DNA from: Phycisphaerales bacterium
Lineage (GTDB): Bacteria > Planctomycetota > Phycisphaerae > Sedimentisphaerales > Anaerohalosphaeraceae
Length of the DNA stretch: 48,423 nt
Assembly: GCA_011053245.1 (NCBI GenBank)
Contig: DRGS01000148.1
Coordinates: 1 to 48,423, forward strand
Direction: 5' to 3'
Shown: one piece after another, positions 25,375-33,957 of the stretch
Layout: every line of letters begins with the position of its first letter
How positions within the stretch are numbered: position 1 is the first letter of the stretch
Program-made: the position numbers and the translations under genes
The notes under the pieces: generated by a model
Database searches by the model: none
What the model saw: the letters and a program-made list of their open reading frames with translations, nothing else
Told to the model about the DNA's origin: nothing

Positions 25375-26283
25375 ATGCAGCCAATTAGCAGACAACGACA
25401 ACTTGTGGAGGAGGAGGGGGGCGTTCATGCGGTGAAGCGCGGGCGGCTGGGGTGGCTGCATTTTGAGAACCTTCCCTTTCTTATTAAAGTTTTCCGTTTT
25501 TCGCTTCGGGCGGCTTTTCTGCGGTCAAGGGGCCGGCGGAATGCCGAGTCGATCATGGTCGAAGAAGTTGAGATCAAGCTTGCGAATTTGCCGGCTGAGT
25601 TTGAGGGCATGCGGATACTGTTCCTGACGGATATTCATATTGACTCTCTGGAGGGGATCGGGCGGCGGATACTTGAGGAGGCTGGTAAGCTCGATTATGA
25701 TCTTTGCATTCTGGGCGGTGACTACAGTTTCAAAATGGACCGGGGGCATGATACCGAATGCGCGAGTCAGATGGAGGAGCTTGCAAGGGGGCTTGCGGAG
25801 AGTTCGCCGGTTTATGGTGTGCTTGGCAATCATGACAGGTACGGAATCGCTGAAACGCTGAGCGCCGCTGGGGTCAGGATGCTTGTCAATGACAGCGTCG
25901 CGATCACAAAAGGCGATAGCTGTTTGCATCTTGTCGGCATTGACGATAGCCACTATTTCGGAGCGGATGATCTGGAATTAGCACAAAGTTCGATCCGGGA
26001 CGGCGAATGCAGGATCGTGATAAGCCATTCTCCGGAGCCTTACCGGCGGATCGCCAGGGCGGGCGGGCACTTGCAATTGTCGGGGCATACCCATGGCGGC
26101 CAGGTGTGCCTGCCGGGTGGGATAGCGGTGGTTACTTCGTCGAGTGTTCCTTACAAAATAGTCAAGGGCAAGTGGTCGTGGAAGAATATGCAGGGGTATA
26201 CGTCCCGCGGGGCAGGCGTAAGCGGTGTGGCGGTGCGATTTTTCTGCAGGCCGGAAATGACGGTCATTACGCTCGGCAAGTGA
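25375..26283 (+). CDS. Metallophosphoesterase (YkuE-like calcineurin phosphatase)
   Basis: A 302-residue protein with all five metal-site blocks of the family: LTDIHID (D-x-H), LGGDYS (GD), LGNHDR (GNHD), VISHSP and LSGHTHGGQVCLP (GHTH). A di-metal phosphoesterase active on phosphomonoesters or diesters is expected; YkuE-type relatives act at the membrane, but this one lacks a clear signal peptide and starts with a basic stretch. ATG 25375 has GGAG eight bases upstream; GTG 25432 is an alternative start following a purine-rich GGAGGAGGAGG. The gene is 82 bp after DUF2784 and 58 bp before miaB. Confidence 0.88.
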   Translation: MQPISRQRQLVEEEGGVHAVKRGRLGWLHFENLPFLIKVFRFSLRAAFLRSRGRRNAESIMVEEVEIKLANLPAEFEGMRILFLTDIHIDSLEGIGRRILEEAGKLDYDLCILGGDYSFKMDRGHDTECASQMEELARGLAESSPVYGVLGNHDRYGIAETLSAAGVRMLVNDSVAITKGDSCLHLVGIDDSHYFGADDLELAQSSIRDGECRIVISHSPEPYRRIARAGGHLQLSGHTHGGQVCLPGGIAVVTSSSVPYKIVKGKWSWKNMQGYTSRGAGVSGVAVRFFCRPEMTVITLGK

Positions 26284-26341
26284 GGGGGCCGGTGAGACAA
26301 TTTGCTTTTTCTCCGCAGAACGGGTACAATCGGATTTTCCC

Positions 26342-27727
26342 ATGAACGATAAAAGATTGCATATAAAGAGTTTCGGGTGCCAGATGAATAAGCTTGATTC
26401 GTCGCTGGTGACCAATGCGCTCAAGGCGTCGGGTTTTACGCTTGTCGAGAGATCCGAAGATGCCGATGTTGTGCTGATAAATACGTGCTCGGTCCGCGAA
26501 CATGCCGAGCAGAAAGTGTATTCGCATTTGGGACATCTGAAACATATCAAGCAATCCCGGCCGGGGCTCGTTGTCGGTGTTATCGGGTGTATGGCCCAGC
26601 GGTTGGGCGGTGAGTTGCTTGAACACGAAGCGGTGGATATCGTCTGTGGTCCGGCGCAGATATCGAACATAAGCGAACTGGTTCAAAAAGCGATCAGCGA
26701 AAAAGTACCGATGGTAAGCGTGACCGAAAAGATCCGCGCAAAGGCCGACAAAACCGTAAGCGACAAACTCGACGATTTCGAACTTGCGTACGACACCGAT
26801 GAAAACTATATCAAGAGCCAGGCTTTCGTGCGCGTAATGCGCGGGTGTAATAAGTTCTGCACATACTGCGTCGTTCCATACGTTCGCGGGCCGGAAATTT
26901 CACGGCCTCCGAAAGCGATCCTCGAACAGATAAAAAGACTCACGGACAAGGGTGTTACGCAGATAACGCTTTTGGGGCAAACGGTTAATTCATACGAGTA
27001 CACGGCGGGTGATAAAACGTATCGTCTCGGCGATCTGCTTGGGGCCGTCAGCGAAATCGAAGCGGTTAAATGGCTTCGTTTTATTACGAGTCATCCGGGT
27101 AAATTCGACGAAGATATTCTGCATGTCATGGCCGAGGTTCCGAAGGTGTGTCCTTATCTTCACATACCGGCACAGAGCGGATCGGACAGGATCCTGAAGG
27201 CGATGAACCGCAACTATACCGCTGGGCAATACCTTGACCTGCTGGATAAAGCCAGAGGCATCGTAGACGGTATCGCGATCGCTGGCGATTTTATCGTCGG
27301 GTTTCCGGGTGAGACCGAAGAAGATTTTCAGGCGACCGTTGACCTCGTTAAGAAGGCACGGTACAAAAACTGCTTTGTCTTTAAGTACTCGCCGAGGCCG
27401 GGAACACGCACCGCTGAAAAATTATCGGACAACGTACCCGACGAAACAAAGAAGTATCGTAACATGGAACTGCTCAAGGTTCAAAACGAGATCAGCGGAG
27501 AAGAAAACGAAAAGCTCATGGGGCAGACTGTCGTAGTTCTCGTTGAGGGGCTCAGCAAAAAGCCGCATTTGAATAGTTCCGATAACAATGGCTTGCCTCA
27601 ACTTATCGGACGAACGGCGACCGATCACATCGTTGTGTTCAACGGAGACGAAAAAAATTCCGGCGAGTTTGTGAAGGTAAGTGTAATAAAAACCGCCCCC
27701 TTAACCCTGTTCGGAAAGTTATTATAG
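26342..27727 (+). CDS. miaB: tRNA-2-methylthio-N6-dimethylallyladenosine synthase
   Basis: A 461-residue methylthiotransferase that inserts sulfur and a methyl group at C2 of i6A37 in tRNAs reading UNN codons. The N-terminal UPF0004 domain provides three cysteines (FGCQMN, NTCSVRE, IGCMAQR) for an auxiliary 4Fe-4S cluster. The radical SAM cluster is CNKFCTYC with VVPYVRG after it. HIPAQSGSDRILKAMNR and FIVGFPGETEEDF are standard, and the C-terminal TRAM domain (about 385-455) binds tRNA. The start ATG 26342 is immediately followed by the canonical MNDKRLHIKSFGCQMN. Confidence 0.97.
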   Translation: MNDKRLHIKSFGCQMNKLDSSLVTNALKASGFTLVERSEDADVVLINTCSVREHAEQKVYSHLGHLKHIKQSRPGLVVGVIGCMAQRLGGELLEHEAVDIVCGPAQISNISELVQKAISEKVPMVSVTEKIRAKADKTVSDKLDDFELAYDTDENYIKSQAFVRVMRGCNKFCTYCVVPYVRGPEISRPPKAILEQIKRLTDKGVTQITLLGQTVNSYEYTAGDKTYRLGDLLGAVSEIEAVKWLRFITSHPGKFDEDILHVMAEVPKVCPYLHIPAQSGSDRILKAMNRNYTAGQYLDLLDKARGIVDGIAIAGDFIVGFPGETEEDFQATVDLVKKARYKNCFVFKYSPRPGTRTAEKLSDNVPDETKKYRNMELLKVQNEISGEENEKLMGQTVVVLVEGLSKKPHLNSSDNNGLPQLIGRTATDHIVVFNGDEKNSGEFVKVSVIKTAPLTLFGKLL

Positions 27728-27751
27728 CCACGTCCGAATAACGCTGTTTTC

Positions 27752-28744
27752 ATGCTTTTTATCATCGAAATCGCTATTAACTTATCTCCACGTCGAGCCG
27801 ATAATGGATACATGGAACGCTGTAGCACGAAATTTGACGGATCAAATGACAGCATTATTGCGCTGCACAAAGGTAGCACATTTGACAGCAACGCAACCGA
27901 CCACAAAGGTTGCATCGATTTTGAGATCGAACTTGACGGCAAACCCTTAAACTTTACACTGAGTTACGGCGATCGTCAGGCGAAACTTTCCGATCTGGTA
28001 CCGGCAGCACGTCAGCTTTGCACGGAGATCATAAATGCCGCCACGCAAAACGAATCCGACCATGGGCGACAAGTAACATGCGGAAAAGGGTGTGCAAGCT
28101 GCTGCAGCTATCTGGTTTCTCTGTCGTCGGCGGAAGCGTTCCGCATCAAAGATGAGATATTCGCGATGCCTGTGCAAAAGCGGCAATCGTTTATGCGATC
28201 AATGATAAACGGAGCAAAGTACATACTGGACCATACCATGCCGGAGAAACTGCCCGGCGAAAAGAACGACCGGATAAGCGAAGAAAACAGCACGGATGAC
28301 ATCTCAGCATGGTACGGCAATTTGAACCTTACCTGCCCGTTTCTGACAAACAAAAGCTGCGATATATATGATATAAGGCCGCTGGTGTGCCGGGAACATC
28401 TGGTCACGACCGAGGCGCCTGCTTGTAAGTACACTGCACCGTCGATCCCCCGGGTCGTTGAAATGCCTGTCAGTATCGCCAGTGTGCTGATGCAAACGTC
28501 CGATAAGCTGGATAACACCTTGCAGGAAGCCATAATTTTGCCGCTTGCGATGCTCTGGGCAGAGGAAAATATAGAACGTTCCAAAAGAACCTGGCCCGGG
28601 GAAACGATCACAAGGGCATTCGTCGAAACAATTCTGGAAACGATATCTTTAGAAAACAGAGAGGCCGCCAATTCACTTCCGATAATAGAGCCGCCTCAAA
28701 GCTCTGGACAGCCTCTTTTAGAGCATGCCGAAAATAATTATTGA
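27752..28744 (+). CDS. YkgJ-family cysteine-cluster protein
   Basis: 330 residues from ATG 27752; an internal ATG at 27812 (MERCSTKF) is an alternative start and neither has a good ribosome site. The YkgJ signature is complete: CGKGCASCCSYLVSLSSAEA, then CPFLTNKSCDIYDIRPLVCREHL. These eight or so cysteines are thought to bind zinc or an iron-sulfur centre. The C-terminal third is acidic and unrecognised. It lies 24 bp after miaB and is likely co-transcribed. Biochemical role unknown. Confidence 0.85.
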   Translation: MLFIIEIAINLSPRRADNGYMERCSTKFDGSNDSIIALHKGSTFDSNATDHKGCIDFEIELDGKPLNFTLSYGDRQAKLSDLVPAARQLCTEIINAATQNESDHGRQVTCGKGCASCCSYLVSLSSAEAFRIKDEIFAMPVQKRQSFMRSMINGAKYILDHTMPEKLPGEKNDRISEENSTDDISAWYGNLNLTCPFLTNKSCDIYDIRPLVCREHLVTTEAPACKYTAPSIPRVVEMPVSIASVLMQTSDKLDNTLQEAIILPLAMLWAEENIERSKRTWPGETITRAFVETILETISLENREAANSLPIIEPPQSSGQPLLEHAENNY

Positions 28745-28750
28745 TCCGGC

Positions 28751-28904
28751 TGCTATAATTAAAGATTTCACTCAATTCATGCCGATTAGTTATACGGTTT
28801 ATTGCTAAAAGAGCCCGCGTTTTTTGCATTGGAATAAATGTGTCACCGCCTTTGTGCGATGATTAAAAGATCCTTACTAATAAGCAGAAACGCGGGCACT
28901 TTTT
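28751..28904 (+). ncRNA. Candidate small RNA or leader between an extended -10 and a terminator hairpin
   Basis: TGCTATAAT (28751-28759) is an extended -10 element located just past the YkgJ stop. A stem with arms GCCCGCGTTT (28813-28822) and AAACGCGGGC (28888-28897) encloses about 65 nt and is followed by TTTTT (28900-28904), a terminator-like end. No coding frame of note lies between. This fits a short transcript of about 140 nt, or a leader of the small ORF at 28963 with an attenuator. A weak -35 keeps confidence low. Confidence 0.45.
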
Positions 28905-28962
28905 GTGTCTGCATCCGGCAATGACCAGATGATCTTATAGAGGTGTTGGCAAGGATAAGAAA

Positions 28963-29148
28963 ATGGGTTCTGACATGGCCGGTGATAAAGATAATTCAAT
29001 CAATTCCATGAGCAAACCGGAAATAAAAAGCCGGATCATGACTTTCAAGGGCCGGTTCGAATTCGACTTCACCGACGCCTATCTCGATTCTCTAAGCATG
29101 GACAAACTCCGCCACATACTCGTCGCTGCAATGCGGCTGAGCAACTAA
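28963..29148 (+). CDS. Small acidic-basic protein, unknown function
   Basis: 61 residues from an ATG with AAGGA about seven bases upstream. The second half (KSRIMTFKGRFEFDFTDAY, then LDSLSMDKLRHILVAAMRL) reads like a compact helix-strand-helix domain. No membrane segment or metal motif was seen. It may start a transcript of its own; the preceding hairpin at 28813-28904 could regulate it. The family is not recognised, so this is a plausible but unproven gene. Confidence 0.55.
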   Translation: MGSDMAGDKDNSINSMSKPEIKSRIMTFKGRFEFDFTDAYLDSLSMDKLRHILVAAMRLSN

Positions 29149-29373
29149 AGCCGGGAAACTGATAATTGACCGTTGACCGCAGAGTGGTGAAATTTACCCC
29201 CTTCGCTATTACGCTACGAATTATCTTCGATTTTTTGACATGAGGAATCTACTTGACTAATTGGCGGTTGTGGATTAGGTTGATTTATGAAAAGATGCTT
29301 ATCCGACCGCACTATGCCTAGAAAGCCTGGTTACGTCGAAAAGTTAAGGACTGTATTTTTAAAGAGAGCTGTT
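29149..29373. other. Spacer with a dispersed repeat unit
   Basis: Contains TTGTGGATTAGGTTG (29268-29282), also found at 21030-21044. No clear promoter. An in-frame extension of the downstream gene reaches back to 29287 but lacks a ribosome site. Confidence 0.4.
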
Positions 29374-30252
29374 ATGGATTTGTTGGAATTCTTAAAAGAG
29401 CAAAAGGTATTGCTGTTTGATGGGGCGATGGGAACCCAGCTTGATAAGCGCGGGTTGATGTCTCGTGGTCGAAATAACCTTGATTCTCCCGAAGCAGTTC
29501 TGGAAATCCACCGGGAATATTGTCAAGCCGGCTGCAATGGACTAACTACGAATACGCTGACTATGAACCGTATTTATATTGAGACGCATAATGTCGGCGT
29601 GAACGTGTGCGAGGTTAATAAGGCTGGTACTGAATTGGCAAGGCAGGCTGCAAGCGAAGGACAATATGTATTAGGCGATATTAGTTCTACCGGCCAACTA
29701 CTTGAGCCGTACGGCAGCTATAAGGAGTCTCAATTTTACGACAGTTTCGCCGAGCAAGCCGAAATACTTGCCGAATCCGGAGTAGATGGATTTATTGTTG
29801 AGACCATGTTCGACCTAAACGAGGCGTTATGCGCTCTCAGGGCGTGCAAAGGGGATTTTTCGCTGCCCGTGATCGTTTCAATGGCCTTTCAAACCGAGGC
29901 CAACGGAGGGCGAACGATAATGGGTAATTCAGCCGAGGACTGCGCCAGGCGTCTTGGCGATGCCGGTGCTGATGTGATCGGTGCCAACTGTGGCGACCTT
30001 GACCCAGAGCAGATGTCAGTAGTGGTATCTTTGTTGAAATCCGCAACGTCGCTGCCGATCCTGACTCAGCCCAATGCGGGTAAGCCTAAACTTATCGGTG
30101 ACAAAACGATATTTGAAATGAGGCCGGAGCCATTCGCAGCGGGTATGGATAAATGTATAGAGGCTGGTGCGAGTTTAGTTGGCGGCTGCTGTGGAACAAC
30201 ACCTGAGCATATTCGAGCTTTGGCAGATATGCTGAACGAAAAAAATAACTAA
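29374..30252 (+). CDS. Homocysteine S-methyltransferase domain protein
   Basis: About 292 residues equivalent to the N-terminal homocysteine-binding barrel of cobalamin-dependent MetH or to BHMT/MmuM enzymes. LLFDGAMGTQLDKRG starts the barrel. The zinc-binding cysteines are in IGANCGDLDPEQ and GGCCGTTPEHIRAL. No cobalamin, folate or reactivation domain follows, so the methyl donor is either a partner protein or a simple donor such as S-methylmethionine. I start at ATG 29374, where the fold begins; the frame is open from 29287. The window does not show MetH partner domains. Confidence 0.9.
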   Translation: MDLLEFLKEQKVLLFDGAMGTQLDKRGLMSRGRNNLDSPEAVLEIHREYCQAGCNGLTTNTLTMNRIYIETHNVGVNVCEVNKAGTELARQAASEGQYVLGDISSTGQLLEPYGSYKESQFYDSFAEQAEILAESGVDGFIVETMFDLNEALCALRACKGDFSLPVIVSMAFQTEANGGRTIMGNSAEDCARRLGDAGADVIGANCGDLDPEQMSVVVSLLKSATSLPILTQPNAGKPKLIGDKTIFEMRPEPFAAGMDKCIEAGASLVGGCCGTTPEHIRALADMLNEKNN

Positions 30253-30282
30253 AAGTGTAATGTGTGACTATAAGGGCTCAAA

Positions 30283-30735
30283 ATGATGAATACTGATCCC
30301 ATTAAAATTGTTGAATTCGATAATCTGAAACACAGGAAGCAGGTTGTGGAACTTTGGCAGGATGTTTTTGGTTACGAGGCAGGGCACAACCAGCCGGAAG
30401 TTGCAATTGACAAGAAAATTGCAGCGGGAGATGGGCTTTTCTTCGTAGCCGTCAAACAGGAAACCGTTGCAGGTACGGTTATGGCCGGGTACGATGGGCA
30501 CAGAGGGTGGATCTATTCCATAGCGGTTCGGCTGGCACTTCAGAAAAAAGGGATCGGGTCGACGTTACTTGCTTTTGCAGAGGAGAAACTTTCCTCGCTT
30601 GGGTGCATGAAAATCAACCTCCAGATAATGGATGGCAATGATGCGGTTCAGCAGTTTTATAAAGCCAATGGATATTTAACCGAAAAAAGAATCAGTATGG
30701 GCAAGCGATTAAATGAGAATATAGAAGGTGCCTAA
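30283..30735 (+). CDS. GNAT-family N-acetyltransferase (1)
   Basis: 150 residues with the GNAT acetyl-CoA core: WIYSIAVRLALQKKGIGSTLLAFAEE contains the R/Q-x-x-G-x-G/A pyrophosphate loop (QKKGIGS), and AVQQFYKANGYLTEK is the conserved C-terminal helix and strand. The substrate cannot be deduced. It is the first of four intact GNATs in this accessory array, which runs on the plus strand with short gaps and AT-richer codons than the flanks. Two adjacent ATGs at 30283 and 30286 are both possible starts. Confidence 0.9.
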   Translation: MMNTDPIKIVEFDNLKHRKQVVELWQDVFGYEAGHNQPEVAIDKKIAAGDGLFFVAVKQETVAGTVMAGYDGHRGWIYSIAVRLALQKKGIGSTLLAFAEEKLSSLGCMKINLQIMDGNDAVQQFYKANGYLTEKRISMGKRLNENIEGA

Positions 30736-30738
30736 GTT

Positions 30739-31194
30739 ATGCGGAGAAATGATAAACAAATAGATGATGCTGCGGTTATTGAGGACATCTTGAGCAGAGC
30801 TGGGGTGTGCCGGCTTGGTTTGTGTGATGGGGGGCAGCCTTATGTGGTTCCGGTGTGCTTTGGATATGAAGATAATGCTTTGTATTTTCATTGCGCAAGC
30901 CAGGGCAAAAAGCTGGATATTCTCAGGGCCAATAGCAACGTGTGCTTCGAGGTCGATATAGACTGCGAGGTTGTAAAGGCTGATAAGGCGTGCGGGTGGG
31001 GGATGAAATTTAAGAGCGTTATCGGTTTCGGTAAGGCTGTGTTCATAGAGGACGTTGAATTGAAACGCAAGGGGCTTGATGTTATTATGCGGCAGTATTC
31101 AGATGGTGCTTTCGAATATCCAGCAAAGAGAATCGAGGACATAGTGATTATAAAGGTTGAAATTGAAAGTATGACGGGAAAGCAGTCTGGTTGA
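30739..31194 (+). CDS. Pyridoxamine 5'-phosphate oxidase-like flavin-binding protein (NimA-type)
   Basis: 151 residues with the split-barrel fold of the PPOX/NimA group: SRAGVCRLGLCDGGQPYVVP at the start of the barrel, ALYFHCASQGKKLDILRANS with the lysine contacting phosphate, and VIGFGKAVFIED. Members bind FMN or haem and include nitroimidazole-resistance proteins, but most are uncharacterised. It follows the GNAT gene by three bases and is certainly co-transcribed with it. A reductive or detoxifying role is inference. Confidence 0.88.
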   Translation: MRRNDKQIDDAAVIEDILSRAGVCRLGLCDGGQPYVVPVCFGYEDNALYFHCASQGKKLDILRANSNVCFEVDIDCEVVKADKACGWGMKFKSVIGFGKAVFIEDVELKRKGLDVIMRQYSDGAFEYPAKRIEDIVIIKVEIESMTGKQSG

Positions 31195-31207
31195 TGGCGA
31201 AAGCAAA

Positions 31208-31903
31208 ATGAAAAATATAAATGAGTATAAAACTATTCAGCGATCTGCTAAAGAAGTGCTTGGCGAGATAAAGCATTTCATTGTAAAAGGAGTTACCGAA
31301 AAAGATATATCGGATGAATGTATTGAATTACTTAGAGAAAAAGGGATAACAGAATGCTGGTATCATGGAGTTCCAGCGTTAGTGTTATGTGGGAGCAGGA
31401 GCAGGGTGTCTGTTTCAGGTAGAGATTATATTGCCTCCGAAGAGATGGTGTCCGATACCGATTTGGTGACGATTGACCTGAGTCCCTCTAAAGAAAATAT
31501 CTGGGGTGACTGTGCCCGATCTTTTGCGGTTGAAAATGGGATTGTAGTCGATCAGCCTGAAAACGAAGACTTTATTTCGGGCTTTGTAACTGAAATGAAA
31601 CTACATGAAGAATTATTGAACTTTGCCAAGGCCGATACGAAATTTTGTGAATTGTATAAGTTTGCTAATAATCTTATCATAGAGATGGATTTTGAGAATT
31701 TGGATTTTATGAAAAACTTAGGTCATAGTATTGAAACAGATATTAGTAAAAGAAAATATATTGAGAATGGGAACGCTAACATCCTTTCTTCTGTAGAGTG
31801 CTTCACTTTTGAGCCGCACATTGCTGTTTCAGGATCAAAGTGGGGCTTCAAACATGAAAATATCTATTACTTTGATGATAATGGCATTATATGTGAGTTG
31901 TGA
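31208..31903 (+). CDS. M24-family (pita-bread) metallopeptidase-like protein
   Basis: 231 residues with the methionine aminopeptidase/prolidase fold and no N-terminal creatinase domain. Candidate metal ligands are Asp in LVTIDLSPSK, Asp in WGDCARSF, His in NLGHSIETD, and Glu in SVECFTFEPHIAV, with a last acidic residue in the GFKHENIYYFDDNG region. That is close to the five ligands of the family, so activity is plausible. It is AT-rich, 13 bp after the PPOX-like gene and 10 bp before the M29 peptidase gene. Confidence 0.82.
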   Translation: MKNINEYKTIQRSAKEVLGEIKHFIVKGVTEKDISDECIELLREKGITECWYHGVPALVLCGSRSRVSVSGRDYIASEEMVSDTDLVTIDLSPSKENIWGDCARSFAVENGIVVDQPENEDFISGFVTEMKLHEELLNFAKADTKFCELYKFANNLIIEMDFENLDFMKNLGHSIETDISKRKYIENGNANILSSVECFTFEPHIAVSGSKWGFKHENIYYFDDNGIICEL

Positions 31904-31913
31904 AGGATAATCT

Positions 31914-33017
31914 ATGAAGAACATTTACGAGAAATACGCTAAGCTGTTGGTTAACTATTCACTGGAGTTGAAGAAGGGGGATAGATTTCTTATTCGCTCG
32001 TCATATCTGGCGGAGGATCTTTTGCATGAGATCTATCGTGAGGCATTGGCGGTTGGGGCGCATCCGGAATTGAAGATCGAATTGAATGGGACAGAAAAAA
32101 TATTTTATGAGGCCGCAGGCGATGAGCAGCTTAAATATATTTCGCCACTGTATAGATATATGGTCGAGAACTATGAAGCGTATCTGGTCGTCAAGGCACC
32201 ATTTGATCTGAAAGAATTGGAAGATGTTAGTCCGCAAAAGAAATTGGCTGTTAGTATGGCAAAGAAAGATCTATTAACAAATTACCTCAAGAGGGCATAT
32301 AGCTTCGAAAGAGATATGAAAGTTGCGTCTTGTAATTTCCCGACAGATGCAGCCGCAAAGGAATGCGGAATGAGCATGAGTGAATACGAAGAATATGTTT
32401 ACTCAACTTGTTTTTTGTATGAAGAAGATCCGATTGCTAAATGGTTGGATCTGGGAAAAAAACAGCAAGCAATAGTAGATTATCTGGACAGCAAGAACTG
32501 TATACGTTTTGCAGGCAAAGATATTGATGTAACTTTTTCTACCAAGGGCAGGAAATGGTTTAGCGCTGCGGGCAAACTGAATATGCCGGATGGTGAAGTG
32601 TTTACTTCGCCAGTAGAGGATTCGATTAACGGCAAAATCAGGTTTTCGTTTCCAGGTTTATACATGGACCAGGAAATTGAGGACATATCGCTTGAGGTTA
32701 AAGATGGTCAAGTTGTGGGGTGGGATGCTGAAAAAGGGAAGGAACTGCTTGATGAGATCTTTGAGATTCCCGGGGCAAGGCGATTTGGCGAAGCTGCGAT
32801 CGGAACGAATAATGTGATAAACAGGTTTATTAAGCATATGACATTTGACGAAAAAATGGGCGGTACGATCCATATGGCAATCGGAGCATCTTTTCCTTTA
32901 GCAGGCGGCAAGAATGAATCTGCTATTCATTGGGATATGCTGGCGGATATGAGAGATGGCGGTGAGATCTTTGCCGATGGTGAGCTTATCTATAAAAATG
33001 GCGACTTTATTATTTAG
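31914..33017 (+). CDS. M29-family metal-dependent aminopeptidase
   Basis: 367 residues, the usual length for thermophilic aminopeptidases T/S (M29). Diagnostic blocks are NMPDGEVFTSPVEDS, GARRFGEAAIGTNNVINRF, KMGGTIHMAIGASFPLAGG and SAIHWDMLADM, which provide the metal-binding Glu, His and Asp residues. Cytoplasmic and broad-specificity N-terminal exopeptidase activity is expected. It pairs with the M24-like peptidase directly upstream, so the array contains two amino-terminal peptidases in a row. Confidence 0.95.
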   Translation: MKNIYEKYAKLLVNYSLELKKGDRFLIRSSYLAEDLLHEIYREALAVGAHPELKIELNGTEKIFYEAAGDEQLKYISPLYRYMVENYEAYLVVKAPFDLKELEDVSPQKKLAVSMAKKDLLTNYLKRAYSFERDMKVASCNFPTDAAAKECGMSMSEYEEYVYSTCFLYEEDPIAKWLDLGKKQQAIVDYLDSKNCIRFAGKDIDVTFSTKGRKWFSAAGKLNMPDGEVFTSPVEDSINGKIRFSFPGLYMDQEIEDISLEVKDGQVVGWDAEKGKELLDEIFEIPGARRFGEAAIGTNNVINRFIKHMTFDEKMGGTIHMAIGASFPLAGGKNESAIHWDMLADMRDGGEIFADGELIYKNGDFII

Positions 33018-33048
33018 CCCTGTATGACGAGGAAACAATCGGGTAGAT

Positions 33049-33609
33049 GTGGAACAATACAGCATGGATATTAAAATAGAGCATTTAAGTGTTGATGATA
33101 AAGATGTCATAAAGAACATGTATCAATATTATGTGCATGATCTGTCTGAATTTAATGACAATCTCCAGCTTGACTCTATGGGTTTATTTGATATCTCATT
33201 TGTTGATTCTTACTATAGTGAAGATAACCTGATACCTTTGAAAATCACGCTTGCCGATAGTATAATTGGATTTGTCTTTTGTTCAACAGGACGAAAAGTT
33301 GATTATATTGTCCAGGATTTATTTATTCTGAGAAATTATAGAAAAAGAGGCATTGGCAAATTAGCGGTGAAACAGCTTTTTGGTCTTTATCCCGGTAGTT
33401 TCGGACTCGGTATTTTAATAAAGAATGAACCGGCAAAGTTATTCTGGGAGCACTGTTTAGAGGATTTTGGTATAAACTATACAAGTTCTGAAGTGGTCGA
33501 GGATGGAGACCTTTGCGTAAAGTTGATTTTTGACTCTACAAATTATCGTAGGCCAACAATGAAAATAAATAATATAAAAGGGAATTTTACATGGAACAAT
33601 ACAGGATAG
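33049..33609 (+). CDS. GNAT-family N-acetyltransferase (2)
   Basis: 186 residues. VQDLFILRNYRKRGIGKLAVKQLF carries the acetyl-CoA loop RKRGIGK, and EPAKLFWEHCLEDFG is the conserved C-terminal helix. The GTG start at 33049 gives MEQYSMDI, nearly the same as the MEQYRIDF start of the overlapping cupin gene; ATG 33064 is an alternative. Its last 19 bases overlap the cupin start, so the two are translationally coupled. Confidence 0.88.
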   Translation: MEQYSMDIKIEHLSVDDKDVIKNMYQYYVHDLSEFNDNLQLDSMGLFDISFVDSYYSEDNLIPLKITLADSIIGFVFCSTGRKVDYIVQDLFILRNYRKRGIGKLAVKQLFGLYPGSFGLGILIKNEPAKLFWEHCLEDFGINYTSSEVVEDGDLCVKLIFDSTNYRRPTMKINNIKGNFTWNNTG

Positions 33610-33905
33610 ATTTTGAGTCGATGGAATGGGAAGAGCCGGCGGAGGGTGTTCGGTTTAAGGCTTATGAGCAGGACGGCAGGAAACTTCGGCTTGTTGAGTT
33701 TGCTAAGGAGTTTGTCGAGGCGGACTGGTGCTGTAAAGGGCATATCGGATATATTCTCGAAGGGGAAATTGAAATCGATTTTGATGGTGATGTGATTACG
33801 TTTGGGCCAGGTGATGGGCTATTTATTCCCGCTGGCGAAGAACATAAGCACATAGGGCGAGTGCTTACAGATAAAGTAAAAGCAATTCTTGTAGAGGATA
33901 TTTAA
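33591..33905 (+). CDS. Single-domain cupin protein
   Basis: 104 residues with a conserved beta-barrel: GHIGYILEGEIEIDFDGD in cupin motif 1 and GDGLFIPAGEEHKH in motif 2. Candidate metal ligands are His in GHIGY and His in EEHKH. The substrate is unknown. It overlaps the preceding GNAT by 19 bp, has GGGA upstream of its ATG, and shares its first 23 bases (three mismatches) with the start region of that GNAT gene. Confidence 0.9.
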   Translation: MEQYRIDFESMEWEEPAEGVRFKAYEQDGRKLRLVEFAKEFVEADWCCKGHIGYILEGEIEIDFDGDVITFGPGDGLFIPAGEEHKHIGRVLTDKVKAILVEDI

Positions 33906-33957
33906 GAATATCTGATGGTCTGAGGTGCCAAAGAAATAATTGAAAGGAGTTAGCAAA

